Notes: generated by a model not told the origin, from the sequence alone. A stretch of DNA of 64,000 nucleotides from Mesorhizobium_B sp963522145 (GCA_963522145.1 CAUQXI010000014.1:1-64000), one strand, 5' to 3'. Shown: positions 17,737 through 27,961, numbered from the stretch's first letter. A program made the numbers and translations.

Positions 17737-20700
17737 CTAATCTCGCCGTGTAGCAAATGCCGCTACCACTTCTCTGGCTGCGGTTGATCCGGAGTCCGCT
17801 AGAATGGCGAGGACCGCGCGCCCACTGGTGCGTACATCATTACTCGAGTCGGAAAGAGGCTTGAGCAAGACGGCCGCCTTGTTCGCCAACCCGTTATAGG
17901 ACCAGAAGCTTTCATCGGGCCCGTGGAGCTGGGTCCAATGCGCCAGCCATGGCAGGAACCAGCGCACCCGCTGGTCGGGGCTCATGCGTTCGACGATCTG
18001 GATCACCGAATAGGCGCCCGCCGGCAGATGCGCGGTCGCGCGCACCCAGCGATCGACCGCGCCGAGCACATCCTCCAGATGGGGCCAGTCCGGGGGCAAG
18101 GGCGTATAATAGGGCCCGACGAAACCCGCCGCCCCGGCGCCATGCGACAGGTGATCGTACCGACCGCGACGCTTTGGAATCGCGTGCTCTAGCATCCAGT
18201 CCGCAGCAGGCTGCCAGCTCGACCAGAAGGCGGGGTCAGGCCGTTCGCCGCTTTCCACGAGGGATGCCATCGCACCTTCGAGATACTCGCCGACCAGATC
18301 TTCGGGCCGGTCGTGACGGGAAAATGCGATCAAGGCCTTCCATTCATCCCCGCCGCCATGGGCGACCGTGAACCGGCCCAGTTCCTTGGCGAGCCCGTGA
18401 CTCCATTCATAGGGAAACTGGCGATCGTGCCGATCGGTGTCCTCCGAATAGGCGCGTGTCCATTCGACAAGCTTGGTCAGATAGGTCGAAAATAGCGCGT
18501 GGTGCTTGCCGCCATCGGTGAGGCGGGCCCAGTCGAGACCCTTGGTCAGCGCCAGCGCCCGGCCCCAACTGAGGACGCGTTTGGCCGGCATATAGAGCCG
18601 TTGCAGCGGGCCCGGCCATTTGCCGGTCCAGACCCATTTCCAGCTATCGGGGGCGGGAGGCAGCAGTGGCGCGCGAACCCCGTGAGAACCAAGCGCCCAG
18701 CGCATCGCTCGCCTGCGCTCCTGGGCATTTTGGCGCTTCGCCTTGTCGCGCTGCCGGTCGCCGCGCCACCACCAGCCTATATTGACGACGCAGGTGTCGA
18801 GCGCGGCGATGTGCAGCGCCCGCACGAAATCTGGGCGCAGCGACCATTGCAGTCCTTCAAGAGCCCCTTGGGCGATCGCGTGCACGCGGTGCAGTGCAAG
18901 GAAAGTGACTTGGACATCGATGGTCGCGTTCGCAGGCCCTCGGCTCGCCAGGCTTGCCAAGCCCCATGCGGCCAGGACCTGAAAGTCGTCGAACAATATC
19001 GCATAGTCGTCGACATCCTCACGCTCGCCCCCCGATGCTCCGAGCAAAAGCCAGTGTTCGATCCAGGCGCGACGGGTGGCCAGTTCCGCTTCGCTCAAAT
19101 GCCTTGCAGCGACTGCTGCCGTGCCGACGATGGCAGCGCCGCCAAACCTGCGCGCAAGGTCCAGATGAGCATTATCGGCATCCTCGAGCGCGGCGGCGAG
19201 TTGGGTTGCGCGCTCGATCGCGTCGGCAATGGGTATGGCCTGCGAGAGGCTTCGCTGTTCGCGGGAGGCGCGGATCCAGTTCGCAAGCGCGGTGGCCTCG
19301 CCGAGCAAGCGGTTGGCCGTGCCCATCGCTTCCATCTCGGGCAGCGCTTCCTCGGGTGGGGAGATGCTGACCTTCACACCTTGCTCGGCTTCTTCGAAGA
19401 CGAGTTGCCCGGGATCGCCATCCGACCGGTATCGTTCGATTTGCGCGGTCCGCTCCGACACGAGCGCCTGGTTATCCAACTCGTCGTCGAAGCTGGCGAG
19501 ATCATCGGCGGTCCAGGCGAGCCGCGCGCCATCGAAGCGCTGGCGCACCTCGCCGCCGGCCATCAGCCGGAACGGCAGAAGCAGAGCATGGTGGAGCGGA
19601 CTGCGCTTCATGTGGCGCTGATGATTGCGCTCGTTCGCCTGAAAATGGATATTCTCGGCCGAGAAGACGCCGATCCGATGCGCTCCCCCTTGATCGTCGA
19701 TGTGCCGGTGGATGTCATATTCCCAAAGGCGGGGCAGTGCGAGGAAGGCGCCTGCGGAGTCGATGGCGCCCGCCGTGTTCACTTGCTCGCTCACGATCGC
19801 GATCAGGGGCGCTGCGGTGGCGACAAGGCCCTGGTCCTGGAGCACTAGATCGATCAGCTCGGCAACGGGGCGGCCGACTTCGGCCTGACGGCCAAGCCAG
19901 TCGTCGAGCGCGAGATAGACCGATCCGAGAACGTTCGATCCGAGAATGCCGCGCGACCATCGATAGACCGGATCGTCGCCCCACAGCGTGACCTTGCGGT
20001 GGCCCAGGTCGATGACAAGGGGCCGGGGTCGCCTCCTATCGTAACATTTGGAACGCCACCGCCAATGCACGCTCGCACGCCGCTCGAGCGCATGGAACAG
20101 GCGAAGCGCCTGTGCCGGATCCGCTTCGAACAATTGATCGAGGCCGGCCCGCAAGGCTGAGGAGGGCGACATACCCTGGTCGCTGCCGAGACCAGCGCGC
20201 TCATAATCATGCCATTGGAACAGCTCCCTGCCGAACGGGCCATCGCGGCGCGCGCGGCGCCGGCGGGGGAGGAACTGGCGCAGGCAAAGGTCGGTCCATG
20301 CCTGCGGGAGCTTTGCCGGAACTCTGCCATGCGACTCGATGATATCCGTTCGCGGGCGTCCGAGACTCTTTCCGGTCGTGAGGCGCCGCAGATAGGCATT
20401 GACCGTCGAGGGCGAGGACTCCACGCATGCGACGAGCACCTCGCGGAGGCGGTCTTCGACCTTCTCCCAGCCACGATAGTGGTCAAGCTTTACCCCGAAC
20501 GGCTCTCGGCGATCGTCAAACGTCTCGACGTAGCAGGCGTCCTCAATCTCGAGGAGCCATTCGTGCACGATCTTGGCGAGGCTTTCGGAGAAGCCATTGG
20601 GAATATTCGCCGTGGCTCGCGCGAATATCGCTGCGACCTCCGAGAGCCGCGGCACAAGCTTTCCTGGCCATTCCCGCCAATGCGGTAGCGACCACCTCAG

Positions 20701-22539
20701 GAACGGAACCCAGCTCGGGTAGTGGGGTTGCCGCCAATAGGCCGCCATGGTGTAGCGGGTCTCTTCATCCCGGTCCGCGAGCAGAGCAAACATCCGTTCG
20801 TCGAGGCGCGTTTCGAAGACGATCAGCGTGTCGAGCACGCGCAACAACAGGCTGGCCTTGTCGGAGAGGAGGTTCTCGGACAGGCGCGCCAATATCTCGT
20901 CGGAGCGTTCCGAATAAAGTGGTGCCGCGAGCACCGCGCGAGCCCAGGCCGGGTCCAACCCTTCTGCGGCGTCTAGATTGGCGAGCATTTCCCGCCATCC
21001 TGCGACGTCACCCGTTTCCAGGAGCAGTTGGGCGCTCAACCTGACGGCCCGGAGCCACCAGAGCGGTTGATCGGCGGCGGCAAGGATTGCCGGGAGTTCG
21101 CTGCGCCGGGCATTGAGGTGCCGGGCGAGCAGCCAGTCCTCGTGCACGTCATAGACCAGGCGAAACGCATCGCGGTTCGGGAGCTGAAGGACGGTACCTT
21201 CGTCGATCAGCGCCTGCAGCCCGTCCGGATCTATCTCGGATCGGCCGGGGAGCCGGACTGGCACAGACACGAGCGCCGCTCCGATTTCGGCCAGCGCCCT
21301 GCTTCGCCGCGCCTTCCCAGACGCCCAGGCGTCGGCGATGTCGAGCTCGGTCCAAGTCTCGGCCGGCGGTGTCCTCCATTTGAGCAGTTCCCGGATCAGG
21401 AACAGCGAACGGTTCTGGCGGCCCAGGTCGCGACGCGCCAATAGCGGTGCAAAGCTTGGAAACGCTTGGGCTAGCAGTTTGGTATCAGCATCGGTGATGC
21501 CTTCGACGGCGACTGGGGCTCCCGTTTCGCTGATCCCGGCTTCGACGAGCGCGTCCGCGACCAAGTCCCGATCCTGGTAAGAGCGGGCGCTGGTAACGAT
21601 CCGCCAGCGGTCGCGGTTTTGAGAGCCTGCAATTGCGCGGAAGAGATCGAGGACGACCCCGCGTCCGGCCGACATCAGCAAGCGATCGGCGCCGTCGATC
21701 ACGCACAATGCCTCGCCATCGCTACTGGCCAGATCGATCAATTCCGCCGGGTCGCTATCGACGCCGAGTTGCGAGCAATGCTGGACGAGACTCGTCGCGG
21801 ACACGCGATTGTCCTTGAGCACGATACGCGGCCCATCGAAGGCCTGCGCGAGACGCTTCAGGATCGCGGACTTGCCCGTGCCGCCGTCGCCCGTCAGCCG
21901 GACAACGCATTCCTTGGCAAAGGCCTCACTCGCGCGTCTCCAGGTCTCGGGCCGCTCTATGGTGATCTCGGTTGAGCCAAGCCGGAGCGCGTCGTCGATG
22001 CTGGCTAGCGCGGCGTCCCCGGCCGTCGCGACCCGCGCGAGGTCATCCTGTGCCGCCGGGGCCTGCTCAGGGTAGAATTGCCGGATGACGGGGTGGTGCT
22101 GCGCGATCAGCGCCAGCAGCGAACCCCATCCCAGGACTTCCACCGGGAACTGCCCAACAGCAACCCGCGCCGTGCTTGTCTTTCGCGCATGTTCCTGAAG
22201 TCTGGCGTCGTCAGGCGCGGTGGTGACAAAAATCCAACGGGATAGGTCCGGCTGAAAATTGCCAGCCTTAACAAGCTCCGCATCAAACTCGGCCTTGGTG
22301 GCTTTGGATCCGTATCCGAGATCCTTGCCCTTGCACTGAACGCCAACCCAGCTACCGGGCTGATCCAAGAGCTCGACAAAGACGTCAACACCATGCTGGG
22401 GCTGTCCCCGGCGACCGTTTTTCGAAGCGAGGGGGTTTTTGAAGACAGCTGCAAATAAGGCGCGGCAGAGTTCTTCGAACGTCTCCCAGTTGCGCGGTGG
22501 TGCGATTTGCTTGTCTAAAAAATCCACTACATTGCCCAC
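17737..22539 (-). CDS. Giant Mrr-like nuclease / STAND-type NTPase protein, candidate defence protein
   Basis: The 1600-residue protein has three parts. Residues 18-150 form a PD-(D/E)xK domain of Mrr type: Glu in WETFEELC, Asp52 in GVDV, then Gln68 and Lys70 in VQCKGK. Residues about 185-390 form a P-loop NTPase with Walker A GDGGTGKS (217-224), Walker B ALCVIDGAD with Asp282, and a sensor-like VTSARS. Residues 390-1600 are a Trp- and Leu-rich helical region without recognised motifs. From the NTPase on it is paralogous to the divergent neighbour at 22717: the pair YDVHEDWL (463-470) and LLLETG (505-510) has the same 36-residue spacing there. This layout resembles Avs-type STAND phage sensors. 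The start is GTG at 22539; a GTG four codons later has a better-placed AGGTGG site. Confidence 0.8.
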   Translation of the reverse strand: MGNVVDFLDKQIAPPRNWETFEELCRALFAAVFKNPLASKNGRRGQPQHGVDVFVELLDQPGSWVGVQCKGKDLGYGSKATKAEFDAELVKAGNFQPDLSRWIFVTTAPDDARLQEHARKTSTARVAVGQFPVEVLGWGSLLALIAQHHPVIRQFYPEQAPAAQDDLARVATAGDAALASIDDALRLGSTEITIERPETWRRASEAFAKECVVRLTGDGGTGKSAILKRLAQAFDGPRIVLKDNRVSATSLVQHCSQLGVDSDPAELIDLASSDGEALCVIDGADRLLMSAGRGVVLDLFRAIAGSQNRDRWRIVTSARSYQDRDLVADALVEAGISETGAPVAVEGITDADTKLLAQAFPSFAPLLARRDLGRQNRSLFLIRELLKWRTPPAETWTELDIADAWASGKARRSRALAEIGAALVSVPVRLPGRSEIDPDGLQALIDEGTVLQLPNRDAFRLVYDVHEDWLLARHLNARRSELPAILAAADQPLWWLRAVRLSAQLLLETGDVAGWREMLANLDAAEGLDPAWARAVLAAPLYSERSDEILARLSENLLSDKASLLLRVLDTLIVFETRLDERMFALLADRDEETRYTMAAYWRQPHYPSWVPFLRWSLPHWREWPGKLVPRLSEVAAIFARATANIPNGFSESLAKIVHEWLLEIEDACYVETFDDRREPFGVKLDHYRGWEKVEDRLREVLVACVESSPSTVNAYLRRLTTGKSLGRPRTDIIESHGRVPAKLPQAWTDLCLRQFLPRRRRARRDGPFGRELFQWHDYERAGLGSDQGMSPSSALRAGLDQLFEADPAQALRLFHALERRASVHWRWRSKCYDRRRPRPLVIDLGHRKVTLWGDDPVYRWSRGILGSNVLGSVYLALDDWLGRQAEVGRPVAELIDLVLQDQGLVATAAPLIAIVSEQVNTAGAIDSAGAFLALPRLWEYDIHRHIDDQGGAHRIGVFSAENIHFQANERNHQRHMKRSPLHHALLLPFRLMAGGEVRQRFDGARLAWTADDLASFDDELDNQALVSERTAQIERYRSDGDPGQLVFEEAEQGVKVSISPPEEALPEMEAMGTANRLLGEATALANWIRASREQRSLSQAIPIADAIERATQLAAALEDADNAHLDLARRFGGAAIVGTAAVAARHLSEAELATRRAWIEHWLLLGASGGEREDVDDYAILFDDFQVLAAWGLASLASRGPANATIDVQVTFLALHRVHAIAQGALEGLQWSLRPDFVRALHIAALDTCVVNIGWWWRGDRQRDKAKRQNAQERRRAMRWALGSHGVRAPLLPPAPDSWKWVWTGKWPGPLQRLYMPAKRVLSWGRALALTKGLDWARLTDGGKHHALFSTYLTKLVEWTRAYSEDTDRHDRQFPYEWSHGLAKELGRFTVAHGGGDEWKALIAFSRHDRPEDLVGEYLEGAMASLVESGERPDPAFWSSWQPAADWMLEHAIPKRRGRYDHLSHGAGAAGFVGPYYTPLPPDWPHLEDVLGAVDRWVRATAHLPAGAYSVIQIVERMSPDQRVRWFLPWLAHWTQLHGPDESFWSYNGLANKAAVLLKPLSDSSNDVRTSGRAVLAILADSGSTAAREVVAAFATRRD

Positions 22540-22716
22540 CTGTTGAGGCTAACTTTCTCACATCGGCGCACAGCTTAGTCCAGTGTGTTTTCTGCGAGCC
22601 ATCGCTTGCAAACAGTGACCGCCGCTGAAACATGATAGGTCCGCGTCGTTGCATCGCGATCCTCGCTATTGCGCGTTTCGCTTGAACGCGCGAGCGATCG
22701 TTCGCACATCTGGGGG
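22540..22716. promoter_or_regulatory. Divergent regulatory region of the giant gene pair
   Basis: This 177-base gap separates the two opposed start codons and must hold both promoters. It contains a perfect inverted repeat, GCGCGTT at 22671-22677 and AACGCGC at 22685-22691 with a seven-base spacer. An imperfect palindrome around GCGATCG at 22692-22704 follows directly. Both lie just upstream of the ATG at 22717 and could be an operator or a leader hairpin. No clear -35/-10 pair is visible. Confidence 0.4.
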
Positions 22717-25700
22717 ATGGCAGAAGAGGGGACCAGTATCGACACCGAGCATGGCTCGAGCCCGGCATCGCGCGGTGCGGCCGGCGCCTATATCGAGGGC
22801 GAGCTCGGCGCGCTCTATCTGCTGGCGCTCCTGACTGGCAATAGGGCGCCGGGGCTGCCCGATGCGCGCGTCACTAGCGTGCGCTTCCAGGGCGTCGAGC
22901 AAGGTTTCAAGCTCGACGACCTCATCATCAAGGGCGTCGGCGCGAGAGGGGATGCGCTGCTCGAAATCCAGTCGAAGCGCGACATCCAGTTTTCGCCAAA
23001 GGACGCGGTCTACAAGGACGTCGCCCATCAGATCGCCAGCAGCACGATCGGCGACGTGCCGGCGGAGCGCCATCTGTTCGGGATCGCCACGCAGCGGACC
23101 AGCCGCAAGATTTCGGGCGCCTATCAGGATGTGCTGGGCTGGGCGCGCAGCGCGGAAACAGCGTACGAGTTCTTCACCCGGCTGGGCGCCAAGGGCGTGG
23201 CGAACGACGACATGCGCGCGTTCGTCGCGACGACGCGCGCGCATCTGGTCGCGGGCGGTGTCGCCGATGAGGATGAGGCGATCTGGCGGCTGCTCCGCCG
23301 GATGCTGATCCTCGAATTCGATTTCGAGGCAAGTGAGCCGATCGCGCGGACCTATGGTCTGGCGCTTGCGCGGATGGCGCTGGCCGACGAGCAAGTCGCA
23401 CGCGCCGAGGCGCTGTGGAGCCGGCTGGTCGATCTCTCGATCCAGACAGGCACGCGGGGTGGCGAAATCGACGCTGCCGCGCTCAAGGCCAATCTCGCCG
23501 AGGCCGATTTCAAGCTCGCCGGTGAACGCGATTATGGCCCGGCACGCGCGCGGCTCGCCGAACTCGCGCATAACACGCTCGCGCCGATCGGGACGAGCGT
23601 CGCGAGCGTGACGCTGCCGCGGCTGGTAGCCGTCGCGGCGCTCGACGAGGCGGCGGAGACGCAGCGCTTCATCGTCGTGCGCGGCGATACCGGTGTCGGC
23701 AAGTCCTGGGTGCTGCGCCACTATGCCGAGCGCGTCGGCGCGCGCGCGCCGATCATAGTCCTCGACCGTGAGGCGACACCGCCGAGCGGCTGGCTGTACC
23801 TGGCGAACGCGCTCGGAATCCCCGGATCGGCCGACGCCTTTCTGACCGATCTGGCGGCGAGCGGCGGCGCGTATCTCTTCATCGACGGCATCGACATGAT
23901 CGACGATGCGGGGCGCCAGCGCACGATCAGCGAGTTGCTGCGGGCAGCCTCCGCTATTCCCGGCTTCACGGTGATCGCAACCGCGCGGCGGGGCGGCGCC
24001 AGCGACGCCATTCCCTGGCTCGACGCTGGAATCGCGACCGCGCTTGGTGGGCTGCATGCGGTCGAGGTCGGGGCGCTGTCGGACGAGGAAGTCGTGATCC
24101 TGGTCGACCAGGCGCCCGAACTCGGCATGCTGCTCGATGCCAGCCATCCCGCGGCCCAGCTTGCGCGCAATCTCTACCGCCTGTCGCGATTACTCCGCGA
24201 GCCGAGCGCGGCGTCGGTGCGGACCGAAGCCGAGCTCGCGCAGCTGTGGTGGACCAGTGCCGATGGCGCGCCTGCGGCCGAGGTGCGGGCAGCGCAGCGC
24301 ATCCTCGAGGCGCTGGCGACCGCCGCGCTCAAGGGCGAGGCCGGGATCGATCTCGCCGAGGATTCGCCGGCCCGCGACCATCTGCTGGCTGCGCAGTCGG
24401 TCCGCGAGGCCAGGCGCGACCGGCTCGATTTCTACCATGACGTGCTGCGCGACTGGGCGATCGGGACCTATCTCGTCGAAGACCCGTCCCGCCTGGCTGG
24501 GTTCGATCTGAGCGGGCCCGTATCGCCGCGCGTCGCCCGTGGCGTCGAGATCGCCGCGCGGCTCCTGCTCGAGACGGGCAAGGATGCGAGCGCCTGGCTC
24601 GACCTGCTCGCGCATCTTTCGCCGCCGAGCGCGCACGGGTCGTGGCGCCGCCAGGCGATCCTTGCCCTCGTCCGATCCGAAGTCGCCATGGACGTGCTCG
24701 ATAAGGCGAGCGCCTCGCTCCTCGCCGGGGGAGGCGCGCTCCTCGCCGAACTCTCCACGACGCTCGTCACGGTCGAGACTCAGGCGGCGGCAGACGTCAT
24801 CACCCTGCCTGACGGATCGAAGGTCGATCTGCCACGGTCGTACCGGACCGATGTGACGGGATCGTCGGTCCTGGTGCTACGCTGGGTGCTTGCCCATGCC
24901 GCCAAAGTGCCAATGTCCGCGATCGGCGCGGTGGTCGAGCTGGTCGAGGTCCAGATCTTCTTCCTCAAGATGCTCCCCTCGCTCGCCGAGCGCACCGCCC
25001 GGCTGCTGTTCGGCTGGCTCTGCCAGCTCGATCTGCGCGACACCCCGGTCACGATCCCGGGAATGGACGGTCGCGCGCGCTGGGCGAGCGACGCACGGCG
25101 GCAGACGATCGACAAGCTCCGGCTGATGACGATGCTGCTCGGGTCGTTCGCGGAGGACGCGCTCAAGGCCTATCTCACCGCGATCACGAGCGACGGCGAC
25201 CATCACAAGATGAAGGATCTGCGCCAATTCTCGAGCGTGATCGCGCCGGTCGCGCCGGCTGAACTGGCGGCGATGGTCCAGGCGACCCTGATCGAGAAGA
25301 AGGACAGCCGGCGCCGGCGGGACCGGGCGATGGAGCGCGCCTTCAGCTTTGCCGACAGCGACTATCTGCCGCCGTCGCCCGCGCAACCGCCGTTTCTCGA
25401 CCTGCTGAATGCCGCGCCGGCTGAAGGACTGGCGCTGATCCGGGCACTGGTCGAGGAGGCGATCGCGTTTCGCACCGACGGGCGCGAGCCCGGCGACGAT
25501 GGTATCGCAGTCGACTTTGGCGAGGGGCCGCGCTTCTTTCCCTGGGCCTGGAGCTATGGCTGGTCGCGGGGCCGCGGCAATGAATATGCGGCCGCCTCCG
25601 GGCTTCTGGCGCTGGAGGCGTGGAGCCAGAAGCGGCTCGATGACGGCGATCCGGTCGAGGCAGTGTTGGCCGACATTCTCGGACCCGAGGGGAGCGCCGC

Positions 25701-27882
25701 CGCCTATCTGCTGATCGCGATCGATGTTCTCCTGTCGCACGGCACGATCGCGCGCGTGCCGCTCGCGCCGTTCCTCGCCAGCCCGCAGCTGCTCGCCGAC
25801 GATCGCACCCGGCAGATCCATGATCAGATTGGGTCGGGGCTCGACAAGCTTGGGCTGAAGGAAGAGCCGAAGGGTCCGGTGCGCATGGCCGATCTGCGAG
25901 CACGCCCCTCGCGCGGCTATTCGCTGGTCGACACCCTGCCGAATTTCCTCGCCGATGAGCCGGTCGGCAACGGGTTGCGGACAGCGCTCGCGGCCGCGGT
26001 CGAGACGCTTGAGCCTTATGGCGCGCACGCGACGTTGAGCGACCCGGAGCTTGCCGGACGGAACGCGCTCAACCTCCTCACCCGGGCGAACTGGTTCGAG
26101 CGGGACGACGGCAATCTCGAATATCGCTCGCCGCCGGACGAGGCCGCGCATTTCGCGGCGCTCGAAGCCAAGCGCGACGTGTCGGTCCAGGCAAGCGGCA
26201 TGGAAGCGCGCATTTCGATGGCCGCCGAAGGCGGCGACTACGCGACTGCCGACACCGCGCGCGACGCGGTCGCCTATGCCGAGGGCGGCGTGCCCGATGG
26301 CAGCGATACCGACGTGCTCCAGTCACGCTCGACGCGGCTGATCACGACGGCGCTGCTGGTCGCGCGCGACGGAGACGACGCGCTGCTCGCGGCCAACGAA
26401 GCCTGGGTCCGGCAAGTGATCGCCATCGCGCTCGAGGAGAAATCCGATCGCGGCGGCGGCTCGCACGATACGCTGCGCTACAACCGCCCGGCGATCGCGA
26501 TCCTGGCGCAGATCCATCTCTGGGCGCGGCAGGGCCAGAACGCCGACCGCGATGCGCTGGTCGCGCTGGCGACACGACAGGACCGGGCGCCGGCTCCCGC
26601 GGTGGCGGCGGCGGTCCAGCGCATCCTCGAGATCGAGCCACGCCTCTTCAAGACGATGATGCGCGCAGCTTTTGCCAGCATGACGTGGCGCTGGAAAAGC
26701 TACGAGCCGGAAGACGAGGCACCCCACGCGGCGTTCGAAGCAGAACGTGCCGCCGGGATCGATGCGGCGGTGGCGGCCGAGCTAGCCTGGCTTGACGGCG
26801 GTGTGGAACCGGACTGGCCAGCCTGGCCCGACGAGCGTCCGAACCTGCGCCGGGCTAGCCGGATGCGAGTGCCGGGACCGGTCACGCCGGAGGAGTTCGA
26901 CGCCGATGACGCGCTCGAGACGGCGATCGACGCGTCGCCGGCGATCCTTCATGCCGATCATCGGGCGGCGGCCCAATGGCTTGCGATGATCCAGTCGGCG
27001 CCTGCCGGCGCGATCGGCTGGCAGCAGGAGATCGTCTCGGCCTACGCCGAGTGGACGGGGCGAATGAACGGGCTGGGCGATGCGGCAGATGTTGAGGTCA
27101 GCCGCGACCCGAACGACTGGAATATGCACTATTACGCCTTCTACGCCGATCGGCTGCTCGACGGGGACGATGCGGCGTTCGCGGCCGACTTGCCGTTCGT
27201 GACTGACCTGCCGGACGCGCCGTTCGCCGAAGTCGCGCAAACGGTGCAGCATGCCGCCGACGCGCGCTATTTCAACGACAGTGGCCGTGCGGCGGCGCGA
27301 CCGGTGGCGCTGCGCGAAAAGCTGGTCGGCCGTGTGATGACCCTCAACCGGTGGCAGCATGCCCGCGACCCGGCCGAAGCGCGGATCGACATGGAGAGCG
27401 GCGGCGTCATCGCGAAAATGCTGTTCAACACCTACGGGATGATCAACGGGACGCACAGCTATTTGCCGCGCGCCCTGTTCGACAGGGTCGATCCGTTTCT
27501 GCCGGTGCTGCGCCCGATGTTGCCTGGCGGGCAGACCGTGTTCGTGGCGCGCTGCACGATGAACCTGTTGCTGGTTGCGCCGCGGGCGCGGCATCTCGAC
27601 TTCCTGCTCGACGCAGTCGAGGCCTGGTTCGGCCGCACGACATCGCCGGGCCTCTGGATCGCGGCGGGCGTCGGCCGTCAGGTCGTGCAATGGTTCGAGG
27701 CGGTGGTGGTGGAGGACCCGGGGTTGCTCGCGCCCGCGCATCCGGCGCGTGCGCGGATCGATCGGGCGCTGGGGCAACTGGTCGCGGTTGGTGTCGCCGA
27801 AGCGCATGATCTGGAGGGCCGTGTCACGGCGGCGGCCGAAGCCGCGACCGTGGCGCTCGTTCGCCGCAGCCCGCCCGATTGA
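22717..27882 (+). CDS. Giant DUF4297/Cap4-like nuclease / STAND-type NTPase protein, candidate defence protein
   Basis: The 1721-residue protein from the ATG at 22717 begins with a PD-(D/E)xK-like domain of the DUF4297/Cap4 style: Glu27-Glu29 in AYIEGEL, Asp67-Asp68 in LDDLII, then Glu83-x-Gln85-x-Lys87 in LLEIQSKR. A P-loop NTPase follows, with Walker A GDTGVGKS (323-330), Walker B AYLFIDGIDMID (Asp390) and a sensor-like IATARR. After it come motifs shared with the divergent partner: YHDVLRDWA (573-581), LLLETG (616-621) and a later WSRG segment. About 1100 helical residues make up the rest, suited to target recognition. A TTG 16 codons upstream was not used because the added segment spans an inverted repeat. 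Target and trigger are unknown. Confidence 0.8.
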   Translation: MAEEGTSIDTEHGSSPASRGAAGAYIEGELGALYLLALLTGNRAPGLPDARVTSVRFQGVEQGFKLDDLIIKGVGARGDALLEIQSKRDIQFSPKDAVYKDVAHQIASSTIGDVPAERHLFGIATQRTSRKISGAYQDVLGWARSAETAYEFFTRLGAKGVANDDMRAFVATTRAHLVAGGVADEDEAIWRLLRRMLILEFDFEASEPIARTYGLALARMALADEQVARAEALWSRLVDLSIQTGTRGGEIDAAALKANLAEADFKLAGERDYGPARARLAELAHNTLAPIGTSVASVTLPRLVAVAALDEAAETQRFIVVRGDTGVGKSWVLRHYAERVGARAPIIVLDREATPPSGWLYLANALGIPGSADAFLTDLAASGGAYLFIDGIDMIDDAGRQRTISELLRAASAIPGFTVIATARRGGASDAIPWLDAGIATALGGLHAVEVGALSDEEVVILVDQAPELGMLLDASHPAAQLARNLYRLSRLLREPSAASVRTEAELAQLWWTSADGAPAAEVRAAQRILEALATAALKGEAGIDLAEDSPARDHLLAAQSVREARRDRLDFYHDVLRDWAIGTYLVEDPSRLAGFDLSGPVSPRVARGVEIAARLLLETGKDASAWLDLLAHLSPPSAHGSWRRQAILALVRSEVAMDVLDKASASLLAGGGALLAELSTTLVTVETQAAADVITLPDGSKVDLPRSYRTDVTGSSVLVLRWVLAHAAKVPMSAIGAVVELVEVQIFFLKMLPSLAERTARLLFGWLCQLDLRDTPVTIPGMDGRARWASDARRQTIDKLRLMTMLLGSFAEDALKAYLTAITSDGDHHKMKDLRQFSSVIAPVAPAELAAMVQATLIEKKDSRRRRDRAMERAFSFADSDYLPPSPAQPPFLDLLNAAPAEGLALIRALVEEAIAFRTDGREPGDDGIAVDFGEGPRFFPWAWSYGWSRGRGNEYAAASGLLALEAWSQKRLDDGDPVEAVLADILGPEGSAAAYLLIAIDVLLSHGTIARVPLAPFLASPQLLADDRTRQIHDQIGSGLDKLGLKEEPKGPVRMADLRARPSRGYSLVDTLPNFLADEPVGNGLRTALAAAVETLEPYGAHATLSDPELAGRNALNLLTRANWFERDDGNLEYRSPPDEAAHFAALEAKRDVSVQASGMEARISMAAEGGDYATADTARDAVAYAEGGVPDGSDTDVLQSRSTRLITTALLVARDGDDALLAANEAWVRQVIAIALEEKSDRGGGSHDTLRYNRPAIAILAQIHLWARQGQNADRDALVALATRQDRAPAPAVAAAVQRILEIEPRLFKTMMRAAFASMTWRWKSYEPEDEAPHAAFEAERAAGIDAAVAAELAWLDGGVEPDWPAWPDERPNLRRASRMRVPGPVTPEEFDADDALETAIDASPAILHADHRAAAQWLAMIQSAPAGAIGWQQEIVSAYAEWTGRMNGLGDAADVEVSRDPNDWNMHYYAFYADRLLDGDDAAFAADLPFVTDLPDAPFAEVAQTVQHAADARYFNDSGRAAARPVALREKLVGRVMTLNRWQHARDPAEARIDMESGGVIAKMLFNTYGMINGTHSYLPRALFDRVDPFLPVLRPMLPGGQTVFVARCTMNLLLVAPRARHLDFLLDAVEAWFGRTTSPGLWIAAGVGRQVVQWFEAVVVEDPGLLAPAHPARARIDRALGQLVAVGVAEAHDLEGRVTAAAEAATVALVRRSPPD

Positions 27883-27961
27883 GACGGGTGACCTCGTCCG
27901 CTTTAGTTGACCGGATAACGAAAGCTGTCAGTCTCCTCTCGGCCCCTCAAACGACATAAAT

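Noticed and set aside
22669..22716. TTG at 22669 as start of the giant plus-strand gene
   Set aside because: The 16 extra residues cover an inverted repeat and look non-coding; the ATG at 22717 is the simpler start.
22666..24147. 493-codon minus-strand frame opposite the N-terminus of the 1721-residue protein
   Set aside because: The plus strand shows intact nuclease and Walker motifs; the opposite frame is His/Arg/Asp-rich and motif-free.
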